Assembly: GCF_003385455.1 (NCBI RefSeq) | Contig: NZ_QNUF01000014.1 | Coordinates: 55,098 to 119,097, forward strand | DNA length: 64,000 bases | Direction: 5' to 3' | DNA from: Chryseobacterium rhizosphaerae | Lineage (GTDB): Bacteria > Bacteroidota > Bacteroidia > Flavobacteriales > Weeksellaceae | Shown here: positions 26,546 through 36,271 of the stretch, piece after piece | Numbering within the stretch: position 1 is the stretch's first letter | Layout of the letters: each line of letters begins with the position of its first letter | Notes under the pieces: model-generated | The model's input: the letters and a program-made list of their open reading frames with translations, nothing else | Told to the model about the DNA's origin: nothing | Database searches by the model: none | Program-made: the position numbers and the translations under genes

Positions 26546-28256
26546 TGTTATTAATGTTTAAATTGATCCTGAATGTTATTTTTGTTCCTTTATGTAATTT
26601 ACTTGTGGCAGATATTTCTCCATCAAAAAGCTCTACGATCTCTTTACATAAGCTTAATCCCAGCCCTGCCCCAAGATTGTCTATTTCATCAGAAATTACT
26701 CCCTGGTAGTAAGGTTCAAAAATTTTCTTCACATCTGATTCTGAAATTCCAATTCCCGTATCTGCTACAGTTGTGATCAGGGATATTCTATTTTTATCTA
26801 TAGGCTCCGTAATCATAATAAGATCAATCTGTCCGTTTTCTGTGAATTTATTGGCATTCCCCAGAATATTCATGAATACCTGGTTAATTTTTATGTTATC
26901 GGCATACACCACTACATCTTCAGGGATTCTGTCTGTGACTACAAACTTATTATTTCTGGTTTCTATATACGGAGTAATAACTTTTGCAATTGAATTAAGC
27001 TCATTTTTGAGATTAAAAACGGTATTGATCATTTTTTTCTCAGCCTCCTGATTTTTGGTGTACTCCAAAATCTGGTTAGATTGCAGAAGCAGCGTACTGT
27101 TCGTAAATTTAATAGACTGAAGATAATCTTTTATGGTGTCATCTTTCGTCGTTCTGCGGATCTTATCGATAAAAATATTAATGATTTTCAACGGAGACCT
27201 CAGATCATGGCTCAGCATTCCTAATATCCTGTTCTTAAAATTAAGGTTCTTCTTAATCTCTTCATTGGCTGCATTAAGTTTTCTTTCATAGATAAATGCC
27301 ACTCTTGTAAAATACATGATCAGAATAGATACAATGAACATTAAGATCATTAATCCAAGTACCAGATAGGTCCTGATTTTATTATTATTTGAACTTTGTT
27401 CGTTATATTCTCTTTCTAATTCGGATTTAAAATCTTTGATGGCATTCTCATATACCTCTATCAATCCATTACTGTACACCAGTAATTTACTGAAATTTCC
27501 GTAAAACTGCAAATTATCCCTTTGAGTTTTGGCCGCTTTTAGCTGCACTTTCTTAATTTCATCAGAGTAATACTTGTCCATAGACTTCATTGCATTATTC
27601 ATTTTAGATTTTACCTGAGAAAGATCTATTGTCTTATTATTCGTTAAGGTGACCACCGTACTCTCCTTCTGAACATTCACTTTACCCGTTATGGCATCTT
27701 TTAAACGACCCATAAATCCTTTCTTTTTAACAGTATCAGCATACGTTCGGGTCTGTATATTGAAGTCTTCAAAATCATTCTTATACTTTTCCGGCTCGTA
27801 TTCCTTGTCCTGAATTTTTGCTGGAGAATTCAGGGAAGACTGATATGCAGAGTCAATCAGTGTTTTTAGCTTGTTAACTTTAAGGGTATCCTTTTTACGC
27901 TTAGCAATAGTATTTTTCAGCTTTGGACTTGTCTTTTCATATTCCCCTATTTTATCAAAATTTCCCTTAAGTTTTCTAAGTGACTGAAAATAGAGCTGCA
28001 GATCTTTATCATCCTGGCTCACCATATATTTCTGTAGGTGATCCTGTGCGTCCATGAAATCTTTCCTTGAATTATCCGTCAATCCTCCCAGTGCCCTGCT
28101 TTCTTCCAACTGGCTTTTAATGAAATTCAATTTCTTTTCATTAACAAATTCATTATAAAAAAATATGGCTATAATTACCTGTATCAATAAGATACACAGA
28201 ATCAATGAGTAATGAACAATTTTCCTCAACTTAAAATTTAAGAATTTATATTTCAT
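26529..28256 (-). CDS. Sensor histidine kinase with long helical periplasmic domain
   Basis: 575 residues. Two transmembrane helices (about 14-34 and 297-318) bracket a ~260-residue, Lys-rich helical sensor region. The phospho-acceptor His is near residue 350 (GMLSHDLRSPLK), and HATPase motifs MNILGNANKF, ADTGIG and GAGLGLSLCKE follow. The helical periplasmic part resembles chemoreceptor-type sensor bundles, ligand unknown. It is cotranscribed with the LuxR-type regulator. Confidence 0.92.
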   Translation of the reverse strand: MKYKFLNFKLRKIVHYSLILCILLIQVIIAIFFYNEFVNEKKLNFIKSQLEESRALGGLTDNSRKDFMDAQDHLQKYMVSQDDKDLQLYFQSLRKLKGNFDKIGEYEKTSPKLKNTIAKRKKDTLKVNKLKTLIDSAYQSSLNSPAKIQDKEYEPEKYKNDFEDFNIQTRTYADTVKKKGFMGRLKDAITGKVNVQKESTVVTLTNNKTIDLSQVKSKMNNAMKSMDKYYSDEIKKVQLKAAKTQRDNLQFYGNFSKLLVYSNGLIEVYENAIKDFKSELEREYNEQSSNNNKIRTYLVLGLMILMFIVSILIMYFTRVAFIYERKLNAANEEIKKNLNFKNRILGMLSHDLRSPLKIINIFIDKIRRTTKDDTIKDYLQSIKFTNSTLLLQSNQILEYTKNQEAEKKMINTVFNLKNELNSIAKVITPYIETRNNKFVVTDRIPEDVVVYADNIKINQVFMNILGNANKFTENGQIDLIMITEPIDKNRISLITTVADTGIGISESDVKKIFEPYYQGVISDEIDNLGAGLGLSLCKEIVELFDGEISATSKLHKGTKITFRINLNINNNGVTN

Positions 28257-28368
28257 ATGTGCTTATCCGCTAAATTAGTTTTCGCCATTATCAGGTTTTT
28301 ATAGTTTTATTTTCACATGGTCAATCTATGCTCAAAAACCTAGTAATCGCTGTATATCATTCAATTGA

Positions 28369-28376
28369 CAAAGGTA
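28369..28376 (-). promoter_or_regulatory. Promoter -7 element (TACCTTTG) of the kinase operon
   Basis: An exact TAnnTTTG on the minus strand, 113 bp upstream of the kinase ATG. Confidence 0.55.
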
Positions 28377-28666
28377 AAGTAATTTTTGGCTTATCATAAT
28401 ATTAAATACCACATAAAATGCCAGGAATTTAATTTTTGTTTATTTATTTTTTTGTGAGAGGTCCCCGGTATCAGGTAGAAAACCCCAAAGATAAGAGACT
28501 AAAAGTGAAAGATTGCAGAACGGAAACCAGAGACTACAGGCTGACTCATCTGGGGATTATTTTTCAATTCTTAAAAAACAAACACTCAACATATTCATTA
28601 TCATAACATTACAATTATTTCAAATATTATTTTAAGAGAATAAGTATGAGATTTAAAATAATATAT

Positions 28667-28674
28667 TACATTTG
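28667..28674 (+). promoter_or_regulatory. Promoter -7 element (TACATTTG) of the MarR-GNAT gene
   Basis: An exact TAnnTTTG match. The start site implied near 28681 lies past the ATG at 28646, which argues that translation starts at 28703. Confidence 0.65.
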
Positions 28675-28675
28675 C

Positions 28676-28687
28676 ATAACTAGTTAT
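28676..28687. promoter_or_regulatory. MarR-type operator palindrome ATAACTAGTTAT
   Basis: A perfect 12-bp palindrome one base after the -7 element, at the predicted transcription start. Binding there would block the promoter, consistent with autorepression by the MarR domain encoded just downstream. Confidence 0.65.
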
Positions 28688-28702
28688 ATAATCAATTATA
28701 CT

Positions 28703-29662
28703 ATGAGCTTATTTGAAAAGACCGGAAAAATAGCATTAGGCAGCCGACTGCGCTTTATGGCATCCAACATGACGGAGGAAGCGGCAAAAATTTATGAACT
28801 GTATGATGTTGATTTCTCTCCTAAGTGGTTTCCCGTATTTTTTGTTTTATCGGAAGAGGGTCCCAGGACAATAACTGAGATTGCAGGTGAAATAGGACAT
28901 TCTCAGCCTTCTGTAACGAAAATCATCAAGGAAATGGCCACAGCAGGATTGGTGCAAGATAACCTTACCTCTCAGGACAAGCGGAGAAATGTTGTTGGGC
29001 TTAGTGAAAAAGGTACTGAGCTTTCGTCAAAGATAAAAATTCAGTGTGCTGATATTGACCAGGCTATTGACGGAATCATCAGTGAGGCTACCCATAATTT
29101 ATGGGAAGCACTGGCTGAATGGGAGTTTTTATTGGCCCAAAAGCCATTGTTAAAAAGAGTACAGGAACAAAAGAAAATCCGCGAAAGTAAAGAGGTAGAG
29201 ATTGTAGATTATGAGCCCAAATACCAGACGGCTTTCCAAGCACTCAATGAGGAATGGATTTCCAACTACTTCAAAATGGAAGATGCCGATTACAGAGCAT
29301 TAGACAATCCTGAGGAATATATTTTACATAAAGGCGGAAAAATAATGGTAGCCTTATACCATAATGAACCGCTGGGCGTTTGTGCCCTCATAAAAATGGA
29401 TGATCCTGATTATGATTTTGAACTGGCAAAAATGGCCGTTTCACCAAAGGCACAGGGAAAAAATATGGGTTGGTTACTAGGATGTGCAATGATCAGTGCT
29501 GCCAGAGAATCCGGAGCGTCCAAACTCTATCTTGAAAGCAACACAATATTGAAACCCGCAATCAACCTGTATTATAAATTGGGATTCCAGAAAATAACAG
29601 GACGTCCTACTCCCTATCAGCGATGTAATATTCAAATGGAATTAAATTTAAAAGATCAATAA
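28703..29662 (+). CDS. MarR-type regulator fused to GNAT acetyltransferase
   Basis: About 319 residues from the ATG at 28703. An earlier in-frame ATG at 28646 would lie upstream of the predicted transcription start and adds a Tyr/Ile-rich run foreign to the family. N-terminal MarR winged helix (about 1-145; TITEIAGEIGHSQPSVTKIIKEM), C-terminal GNAT (about 165-319; acetyl-CoA loop SPKAQGKNMGWLLG). Such fusions are known in Bacteroidota and Actinobacteria. It may sense or acetylate a small molecule. It overlaps the DUF2000 gene by one base, so the two are translationally coupled. Confidence 0.9.
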   Translation: MSLFEKTGKIALGSRLRFMASNMTEEAAKIYELYDVDFSPKWFPVFFVLSEEGPRTITEIAGEIGHSQPSVTKIIKEMATAGLVQDNLTSQDKRRNVVGLSEKGTELSSKIKIQCADIDQAIDGIISEATHNLWEALAEWEFLLAQKPLLKRVQEQKKIRESKEVEIVDYEPKYQTAFQALNEEWISNYFKMEDADYRALDNPEEYILHKGGKIMVALYHNEPLGVCALIKMDDPDYDFELAKMAVSPKAQGKNMGWLLGCAMISAARESGASKLYLESNTILKPAINLYYKLGFQKITGRPTPYQRCNIQMELNLKDQ

Positions 29663-30072
29663 TGTACGATAAAAAAGTAGCCATCGTCATTAAGGACGAT
29701 TTATTAGCCTGGCAAAAACTTAATGTTGTTTCTTTCCTGGCAGGAAGTATTGCTATTCAATTTCCGGAGACCCATGGTCAGGACTTCATAACAGCCGATC
29801 AGGAAAAATTCCTGCCATTCATCAAGCACCCTACCCTTATCTATAAAGCAGACACTGCCGAAAAGCTGCAAAGAGCATTCCGCCGTTCCAGAGACCGTGA
29901 GCTAGCGATCGGAATCTACACCCGGCCGCTTTTTGATACCCACTCAGGAGAAGAAAATGTTGCAGAAATAGCAAAACATACCGCAGATACCCTGGATTTA
30001 GTTGGCATCATTGTGTACGGTGATCATAAAAAGGTAGATAAAGCCTTGGATGGCTTAAAGTTTCACGAATAA
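29662..30072 (+). CDS. DUF2000 family protein
   Basis: 136 residues. It begins MYDKKVAIVIKDDLLAWQKLNVVSFL in the DUF2000 manner (here abbreviated: KVAIVI, WQKLNV) and ends GIIVYGDHKKVDKAL. DUF2000 proteins have a peptidyl-tRNA-hydrolase-2-like fold; their activity is not established. It shares a start/stop overlap with the MarR-GNAT gene. Confidence 0.85.
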   Translation: MYDKKVAIVIKDDLLAWQKLNVVSFLAGSIAIQFPETHGQDFITADQEKFLPFIKHPTLIYKADTAEKLQRAFRRSRDRELAIGIYTRPLFDTHSGEENVAEIAKHTADTLDLVGIIVYGDHKKVDKALDGLKFHE

Positions 30073-30511
30073 AATAAAACAGACTCTTTTATGACACTAC
30101 TGCAACAAGGTTTCAGAATGAAAGTTAGAGCCCGCTAAGTCTAAAAAACTTAACTTAAATTTTATTAATTTTAAAACCTTTTCATCAAATTTCCAGGTAA
30201 TGATCAGCATGCATATATTCATCATCATTCCCGGTATCCTTCTTTCAGCTTCCTACCTTCATGATCCCGAAATAAGGTCAATATTCCTTTTACTATATAT
30301 TCTGATTTCATATCGTTATCATTAGTATTTTCTATTTTTCATCAGGAATCTTGATATGATAATTTCCTAACTTGTAACGTTTAAGAAAATAAAAATTATA
30401 GAATACGGAGATCATTTCGAATGAAGTAAAAAACGTTCCTCAACGGTGTAACGATTTTGCATTTCAACTGGTATCTCAAGTATTCGCAATCCAATATAGC
30501 TTCATCATCTT
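30073..30511. other. 439-bp AT-rich intergenic region
   Basis: No gene, terminator or exact promoter element was found. It must contain the promoter for the VWA gene unless that is read through from upstream. Confidence 0.5.
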
Positions 30512-31651
30512 ATGACAAATAAAGATTTTAATTCTCAGAGAGGTTTTACGTTCAGTAAACATATTCCGGAAGAATTATCACATTTTGACCGGGTTTTTGA
30601 TATTTTCAAAGATTTGCTCACCCACACTTCCGGCGATATTGAAGAAGCCTTTGAATGGCTCGATATGCTTGATAAAGAATATGATATTTTTAGTGATGAA
30701 TATTCACTTCAGGATTTTGAAGAAGATTTAAAAAAACGGGGATACATCAGGGAAGAAGATCCTGAGGAGGGCAATTCAGGGCAAGGCAAAGGGAAAAATA
30801 TCCTGACTCCCAAACTGGAATCTGCATTACGGGAATATGCCCTCGACCAAATCTTTGGGAAACTCAAAAAAAACGGAACCGGAAATCACCGCACCACCAA
30901 AGCAGGAATCGGAGATGAACGTGACGGTGAAAACCGCTCTTTCCAGTACGGAGATGACCTGGCCACCTTGAATTTAACGGAAAGTCTAAAAAATGCCCAG
31001 ATCAATAATGGAATCTCAGACCTGCGCTTAACGGAAGATGACCTCATTGTAGAGGAAACCAAACATAAAGCACAAATGAGTACGGTGCTGATGATCGACA
31101 TCAGCCACTCCATGATTTTATATGGTGAAGACCGTATTACACCGGCCAAAAAAGTGGCTATGGCATTGGTAGAATTAATAAAGCGCAAATACCCTAAAGA
31201 CTCTATAGATATTATTGTTTTTGGAAATGAAGCCTGGCCTATTAAGGTCAAAGATCTTCCCTATTTAAAGGTAGGTCCTTATCATACCAATACAGTTGCC
31301 GGACTGGAACTGGCTATGGATATTCTGCGGAGAAAAAGAAATACCAATAAACAGATTTTCATGATCACTGACGGAAAACCAAGCTGTATCCAGCTACCCA
31401 GCGGCGAGTTTTATATGAACAGCTATGGTCTGGATGAAAAGATTGTTTCCCAGTGTCTCAATAAAGCGGCACAAGCCCGAAAACTGAAAATTCCTATTAC
31501 CACCTTTATGATTGCCCAGGATCCTTATCTCCGTCAATTTGTAGAAGCATTTACAGCTCAAAACAAAGGAAAAGCATTTCTTACAGGCCTGTCCGGTTTA
31601 GGACAAATGATTTTTGAAGATTACGAAAAAAACAGAATAAAGAGAATATAA
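30512..31651 (+). CDS. VWA-domain protein (partner of MoxR-like ATPase)
   Basis: 379 residues. An acidic N-terminal helical region (1-100) and a Gly/Lys-rich linker precede a von Willebrand A domain (about 188-375). The MIDAS motif is D196-x-S-x-S200, with the Thr in TNTVAG and the Asp in ITDGKPS. It has no signal peptide, so it acts in the cytosol. VWA plus MoxR-type ATPase pairs act as metal-dependent chaperone or insertase-like modules; the client is unknown. The ATPase gene follows 89 bp later. Confidence 0.9.
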   Translation: MTNKDFNSQRGFTFSKHIPEELSHFDRVFDIFKDLLTHTSGDIEEAFEWLDMLDKEYDIFSDEYSLQDFEEDLKKRGYIREEDPEEGNSGQGKGKNILTPKLESALREYALDQIFGKLKKNGTGNHRTTKAGIGDERDGENRSFQYGDDLATLNLTESLKNAQINNGISDLRLTEDDLIVEETKHKAQMSTVLMIDISHSMILYGEDRITPAKKVAMALVELIKRKYPKDSIDIIVFGNEAWPIKVKDLPYLKVGPYHTNTVAGLELAMDILRRKRNTNKQIFMITDGKPSCIQLPSGEFYMNSYGLDEKIVSQCLNKAAQARKLKIPITTFMIAQDPYLRQFVEAFTAQNKGKAFLTGLSGLGQMIFEDYEKNRIKRI

Positions 31652-31740
31652 CCAGACGCCGGAATTAAATACCAGTCATCAAAATTCACTGATAAAGGCG
31701 TCACTATTTCTCATCAGATAATATAGTATTAGTAAACAAA

Positions 31741-33195
31741 ATGAAAAACGATATCACATTTAAAGAATTAAAAAAATCAGGATATACTGATAAAACGATT
31801 AATGAAGAAATTCAGGGTAACCTCATTGCAAGAATTAAAGCTAAAGAACCTGTATTTGAAGGACTTTGGGGATATGAAGATACGGTAATTCCCCAGTTGA
31901 AAAAGGCAATTCTTGCCGGTCACCATATTAATCTGCTGGGACTTCGCGGACAGGCAAAAACAAGAATTGCCAGAAGTATGGTGAATCTGCTTGACGAATA
32001 TATGCCCATAGTAAAAGGGTCTGAAATCAATGACAGCCCATACCACCCTATCTCAAAATTCGCCAGAGACCTTATTGCAGAATTAGGTGATGAAACTCCC
32101 ATTTCGTGGGTACACCGTTCCAACCGTTTTTTCGAAAAACTGGCCACTCCCGATGTGAATGTTGCTGATTTAATTGGTGATATAGATCCTATCAAAGCAG
32201 CGACCCTAAAGCTGCCCTATTCTGATGAAAGGGTACTGCATTACGGAATGATTCCCCGTGCGAACCGTTCTATATTTGTGCTCAATGAGCTTCCTGATTT
32301 ACAGGCAAGAATACAGGTTTCCTTGTTTAATATTTTACAGGAAGGAGATGTTCAGATCCGTGGATTTCAATTGAGAATGCCTCTTGATATTCAATTTGTC
32401 TTTACCGCGAATCCGGAAGACTATACCAATCGTGGCAGCATTGTTACCCCACTTAAAGACAGAATAGGATCACAAATTTTCACTCATTATCCTAAAACAA
32501 TCGCACTGGCCAGACAGATCACAGAACAGGAAGCCATGATTTCGCCTGAAGATCAGTCGCAAATACAAATCAGCAGTTTGGCAAAAGATCTTTTGGAGGA
32601 AGTTGCTTTTGCAGCCCGTGACAGTGAATATGTAGATGCAAAAAGCGGAGTAAGTGCCCGTCTGACCATCAGCGCTATGGAAAATCTGGTAGCCGCAGCA
32701 AAATTACGCCTGATTGAATCAGAAGCCGAAAAGACTACGGTACGTTTGCTCGATTTTATGTCGATTATTCCATCCATCACAGGAAAAATTGAACTGGTAT
32801 ATGAAGGCGAACAGGAAGGAGCAGATTATGTAGCGAAAATATTAATCGACAAAGCTGTGATGAGACAGTTTGAAAGTATATTCCCACGCATCCCTAAACT
32901 GGAAAAAGAAGATATAAAAACACCTTACACTGATCTCATCAGATGGTTCAATAAAAACCATCTTGAACTCAATTACAACGATACGGATGAGGAGTTCTAT
33001 GCTAAACTAGACAGTATAAAACCTTTAGTAGCACTTATTGAAGAAAATGCGTCAGAATTAAGTACGGAAGATCAAAATTTCTGTAAAGAATTAGTTTTAT
33101 GGGCATTGACCATCAGCAGCAAAATCGATAAGTCTGAAAACAAGTCTGTTTTCACCTTTGATTCTGTGGGAATTGGACAGTTTTTGCGTAATTAA
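31741..33195 (+). CDS. MoxR/magnesium-chelatase-like AAA+ ATPase
   Basis: 484 residues. Walker A is G67-LRGQAKT74. The Walker B segment reads IFVLNE (N182-E183) with Asn in place of the usual Asp, a variant I recall as common in this family. Sensor 1 is in FTANPEDY, and the IQIRG beta-hairpin insert region of ChlI/MoxR clade proteins is present (DVQIRGF near 203-209). The C-terminal ~180 residues are helical. It likely works with the upstream VWA protein. A strong terminator follows. Confidence 0.9.
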   Translation: MKNDITFKELKKSGYTDKTINEEIQGNLIARIKAKEPVFEGLWGYEDTVIPQLKKAILAGHHINLLGLRGQAKTRIARSMVNLLDEYMPIVKGSEINDSPYHPISKFARDLIAELGDETPISWVHRSNRFFEKLATPDVNVADLIGDIDPIKAATLKLPYSDERVLHYGMIPRANRSIFVLNELPDLQARIQVSLFNILQEGDVQIRGFQLRMPLDIQFVFTANPEDYTNRGSIVTPLKDRIGSQIFTHYPKTIALARQITEQEAMISPEDQSQIQISSLAKDLLEEVAFAARDSEYVDAKSGVSARLTISAMENLVAAAKLRLIESEAEKTTVRLLDFMSIIPSITGKIELVYEGEQEGADYVAKILIDKAVMRQFESIFPRIPKLEKEDIKTPYTDLIRWFNKNHLELNYNDTDEEFYAKLDSIKPLVALIEENASELSTEDQNFCKELVLWALTISSKIDKSENKSVFTFDSVGIGQFLRN

Positions 33196-33220
33196 AGAAA
33201 ATTGAGATAAAGAGTAAAAA

Positions 33221-33257
33221 AAGCAAAACCTTCAGAATTAGTCTGAAGGTTTTGCTT
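33221..33257 (+). terminator. Rho-independent terminator after the AAA+ gene
   Basis: A 15-bp perfect stem (33221-33235 with 33243-33257), 7-nt loop. It isolates the next gene from the VWA/MoxR operon. Confidence 0.88.
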
Positions 33258-33454
33258 TACACTGCAGAAAATATGAGACAGCAATCAAACATCTATTTCA
33301 GTAGAGCAAACTTAATAGCATAAACATCTAATAATCCAAGCAAATAGCATTTATTTGAAAGGAGTTATTACTTAGTTTTCTTTTTTATTTTTGTTTATAT
33401 TTCCTTTGTTCAAAGTTTAACACAAATAAACTTCAAATCATTAATAAATGTAGA

Positions 33455-36238
33455 ATGGAAGAGAATTTTAAAATTTTATTAAATACCAATGCTGAGTATA
33501 GTACAGAACAAATTATCACTATTTCTATCAAACAAACGAAAAAATGGGATAAAGAAAAAATAATAGCAACGTATACATCATTATATAAACAATGGGGATA
33601 TTTACCTGGTTCTAAGAATTTACGCGAGGCAAACTATGGAGGCTTAATTCGTGCAATACAAACACACTTCGGAGGTATAGTTGCGCTTAGAGATGAAATA
33701 GGTCTGATTAATCATAAAAAACCGGATTACTACTGGACACTAGAGAAAACTTTACAAGAATTCAGAACATTTCTTAGGGATCATCAAACAGAACTAAAAA
33801 ATACTTCTGTGTATGGTCTCCTGACAGCTAAAAAAACACATAGTTTGCGTACAGCTATTGGAAAATGGGGAGGATTACGACAACTAAATAAAGAACATAA
33901 ATTAGGGATTGTTTTGAAAGGCGAAAAATGGTCTCGTAAAAAGGTTTTATCAGAATTGTTACAATTACATGAAAAAGGAATTACAATAACACAAAACTAT
34001 CTCAAGCAAAATAATCGAAATGATTTACTCGGAGCTATCAGCAAATATGGCACTATGAATGAGTTTAAAAGTGAGCTTGGGATAATTTTCAACCGAAACA
34101 ACTATTGGACAGATGATAAAATTATAAGCGAGTTAGCACCGTTAACTAAAGCATTGGGAAGCATGCCCAGTACTGCCATACTTAATGCTATGGGAAAAAG
34201 TGATTTACACTGCGCAATGGCTAAAAGAGGTGGACATACAAGGTTTTGTAAATTATTAAATACAAAGATCTCTAAATCGTACTGTTCATGGGACGGCTAT
34301 TTTCTTCAAAGTGCATATGAAAGTATATTTGACAATATACTTTTAAAGTACAATATTCCCCGTAAAGTACATGTGAAAATATCGGAGAATCACAATTATA
34401 TTTGTGACTTTCTGATTGGGACTACTTATATTGAAATTACCGGATTCTCGAGAAAAGATCATCCATTATACTATAACAATTTAGAAAAAAAAATCAAGTT
34501 ATATACTGATTTAAGGAAGGATTATCTGATCATTTCTAAAGAAAAATTTACTTGTAACATTGAGCAGATTGAGAAGAACATACTCAATGAGCTTAATCGA
34601 ATATTACCTGTTAAACAATCTATAGACAATTACGTCAGAAGCATAGATATAAAACCGCTTGTATTTTGGGCAGATATTGAAAACATAAAAAAAGAATTAC
34701 TTCCCCTTGTTGAAAAATATAAGAGAATGCCATTGGATATAGAATTAAGAAAAGAGAAAAAGACAAGTTTGATTGGAGGAATTTATAAATATCACGGAAA
34801 TTATTACGAAGTTGGAAAGCGATTAAATGTACAGGTTTTAAGAAAGCCTAAAGGATACTTTACCTATGAAAAAGCATTGTCTACATATAAAAAATTATCA
34901 ATAGAACAAGGGAAATACCTTACTCTAAAAGAGCTTTCTACAAAAAAACTATATGGAGTAATAAATATGATAAGCAAAAGTGGGGGTATATATGCAGCAA
35001 GACAAGCATGTGGTCTTAAATTTCCCAATGAGCAAATACCCTATAAAATTCATAATATTGATGAAGCTATAGCAGAATATACTAAACTATGTACTGAAAA
35101 AGGATATTTTGTACAAGGAAAAGAAGTACATACATTTAATCCTACTTTGGCAAATTATATTCAAAACCATATTGGTTATTACAAACTGCAACAATTAACC
35201 CAACTTTCTTTTTCTCCAAAAAAATTACCTAAAGATTACTATTCTCAAGAACAAATAATAGATCTTTATAAAAAAGAATGTGCAGAAAAAGGTTATTTTC
35301 TTACTAAAAGAGAAGCATTAACATTAATGTCGCATACCGCAATTAGTTATATTGTGAACAAAATCGGGTTAGAAAGATTGCGACAATTAACCGGTCTGAA
35401 TCTGAAAATCAATAAAAACATACGTAAAACCTCTCCTGAAATCATAGATATTTCAGGAGAAAAATACAAACAATATTGTATTAAATATGGATACCTACTC
35501 ACTATGAAACAACTAAGGGACTTAGGAGAACATAAATTAGCTGGTTTTATTATACGAAAAATTACCGTCCAGAAATTACATAAAATTGTTACAGCCGATA
35601 TCTCATTAAAGTCTGTCATACCTTCTCTTAAAGAAAAGAAGAGAATAGAGAAAAAAATGAATGCCATTGAACATTACAAAGCTTTATATCTTCATTATAG
35701 GCACCATCTTTCCGATAAGGAATTATGCGAAATGGGTCTGGGATACCTTTCTGGCTTCATCTCGAGAAATGGAGGGTTTGCTGTATTTCGTAAAGAGTGT
35801 GACTCTGAGTATAAACTGAAATCTCTCAGGCATGGTTATAAAGCAAAAGATACTATTGCAGAATATAAAACAGTAAGCATTCAACAAAATGCCTTTCCTA
35901 CTCACCGGGATTTAATTGCCTTAGGAAAACCAGAACTTAGCAGGGCAGTAATAACTTTTGGAGGATATAATAAAATTAGACAACTAACTGGATTAAATAA
36001 AGAAGTGAAAAAACTAACAAGACCAAAAGGATTTGATATGGAAGAAGCCTTAGATTTATTCAAGAATTTAAGTATTGAAAAAGGTCAGTTTTTCTCTAAA
36101 AATGATTTTATTTCTATAGGTGAACAGAAGCTAGCTTGGTTTATTCAAAGTAATGGTGGTTATCGTTGGTTTCAAAAAATAAGCGGGTTGAGTGTAGAAA
36201 AGATGCATAAACCTAATCAGAAGAGATCATTGGGATAA
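33455..36238 (+). CDS. Modular 12-repeat protein with central PD-(D/E)XK-like nuclease core
   Basis: 927 residues, Lys- and Tyr-rich, visibly more AT-rich than its neighbours. I count 12 repeats of about 60 residues: R1 31-90, R2 94-157, R3 159-217, R4 218-277, R5 405-468, R6 469-530, R7 534-595, R8 596-660, R9 662-734 (divergent), R10 735-794, R11 798-859, R12 860-920. The rough pattern is W/F-x4-I-x2-Y/L-x2-L-x4-G-x-F/L-P/L-T, then L-x2-AI-x3-GG-Y-x3-R-x-L-x-GL. It resembles homing-endonuclease-associated (HNH-repeat) DNA-binding modules. Residues 279-380 look like a PD-(D/E)XK nuclease: E289 (SAYES), D318 (ICDFL), E327 in YIEIT, with Thr replacing Lys of ExK, and K345/K346/K348 nearby. No signal peptide. 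It stands alone after a terminator. The function is not known; a sequence-specific nuclease is the leading inference. Confidence 0.8.
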   Translation: MEENFKILLNTNAEYSTEQIITISIKQTKKWDKEKIIATYTSLYKQWGYLPGSKNLREANYGGLIRAIQTHFGGIVALRDEIGLINHKKPDYYWTLEKTLQEFRTFLRDHQTELKNTSVYGLLTAKKTHSLRTAIGKWGGLRQLNKEHKLGIVLKGEKWSRKKVLSELLQLHEKGITITQNYLKQNNRNDLLGAISKYGTMNEFKSELGIIFNRNNYWTDDKIISELAPLTKALGSMPSTAILNAMGKSDLHCAMAKRGGHTRFCKLLNTKISKSYCSWDGYFLQSAYESIFDNILLKYNIPRKVHVKISENHNYICDFLIGTTYIEITGFSRKDHPLYYNNLEKKIKLYTDLRKDYLIISKEKFTCNIEQIEKNILNELNRILPVKQSIDNYVRSIDIKPLVFWADIENIKKELLPLVEKYKRMPLDIELRKEKKTSLIGGIYKYHGNYYEVGKRLNVQVLRKPKGYFTYEKALSTYKKLSIEQGKYLTLKELSTKKLYGVINMISKSGGIYAARQACGLKFPNEQIPYKIHNIDEAIAEYTKLCTEKGYFVQGKEVHTFNPTLANYIQNHIGYYKLQQLTQLSFSPKKLPKDYYSQEQIIDLYKKECAEKGYFLTKREALTLMSHTAISYIVNKIGLERLRQLTGLNLKINKNIRKTSPEIIDISGEKYKQYCIKYGYLLTMKQLRDLGEHKLAGFIIRKITVQKLHKIVTADISLKSVIPSLKEKKRIEKKMNAIEHYKALYLHYRHHLSDKELCEMGLGYLSGFISRNGGFAVFRKECDSEYKLKSLRHGYKAKDTIAEYKTVSIQQNAFPTHRDLIALGKPELSRAVITFGGYNKIRQLTGLNKEVKKLTRPKGFDMEEALDLFKNLSIEKGQFFSKNDFISIGEQKLAWFIQSNGGYRWFQKISGLSVEKMHKPNQKRSLG

Positions 36239-36271
36239 ATTTTCATATATTAAAAATAACAATGCATTCAA

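Larger units (their letters stand above)
28257..28702. other. Divergent intergenic region
   Basis: 446 bp between the kinase and MarR-GNAT genes. It contains a promoter for each side and a MarR-type palindrome. A purine-rich stretch near 28490-28540 (AGAGACT-like units) looks like degenerate intergenic repeat. No other gene seen. Confidence 0.6.

Noticed and set aside
28646..28702. N-terminal extension of the MarR-GNAT protein
   Set aside because: It lies upstream of the predicted start site and operator, and its Tyr/Ile-rich content is foreign to MarR proteins.
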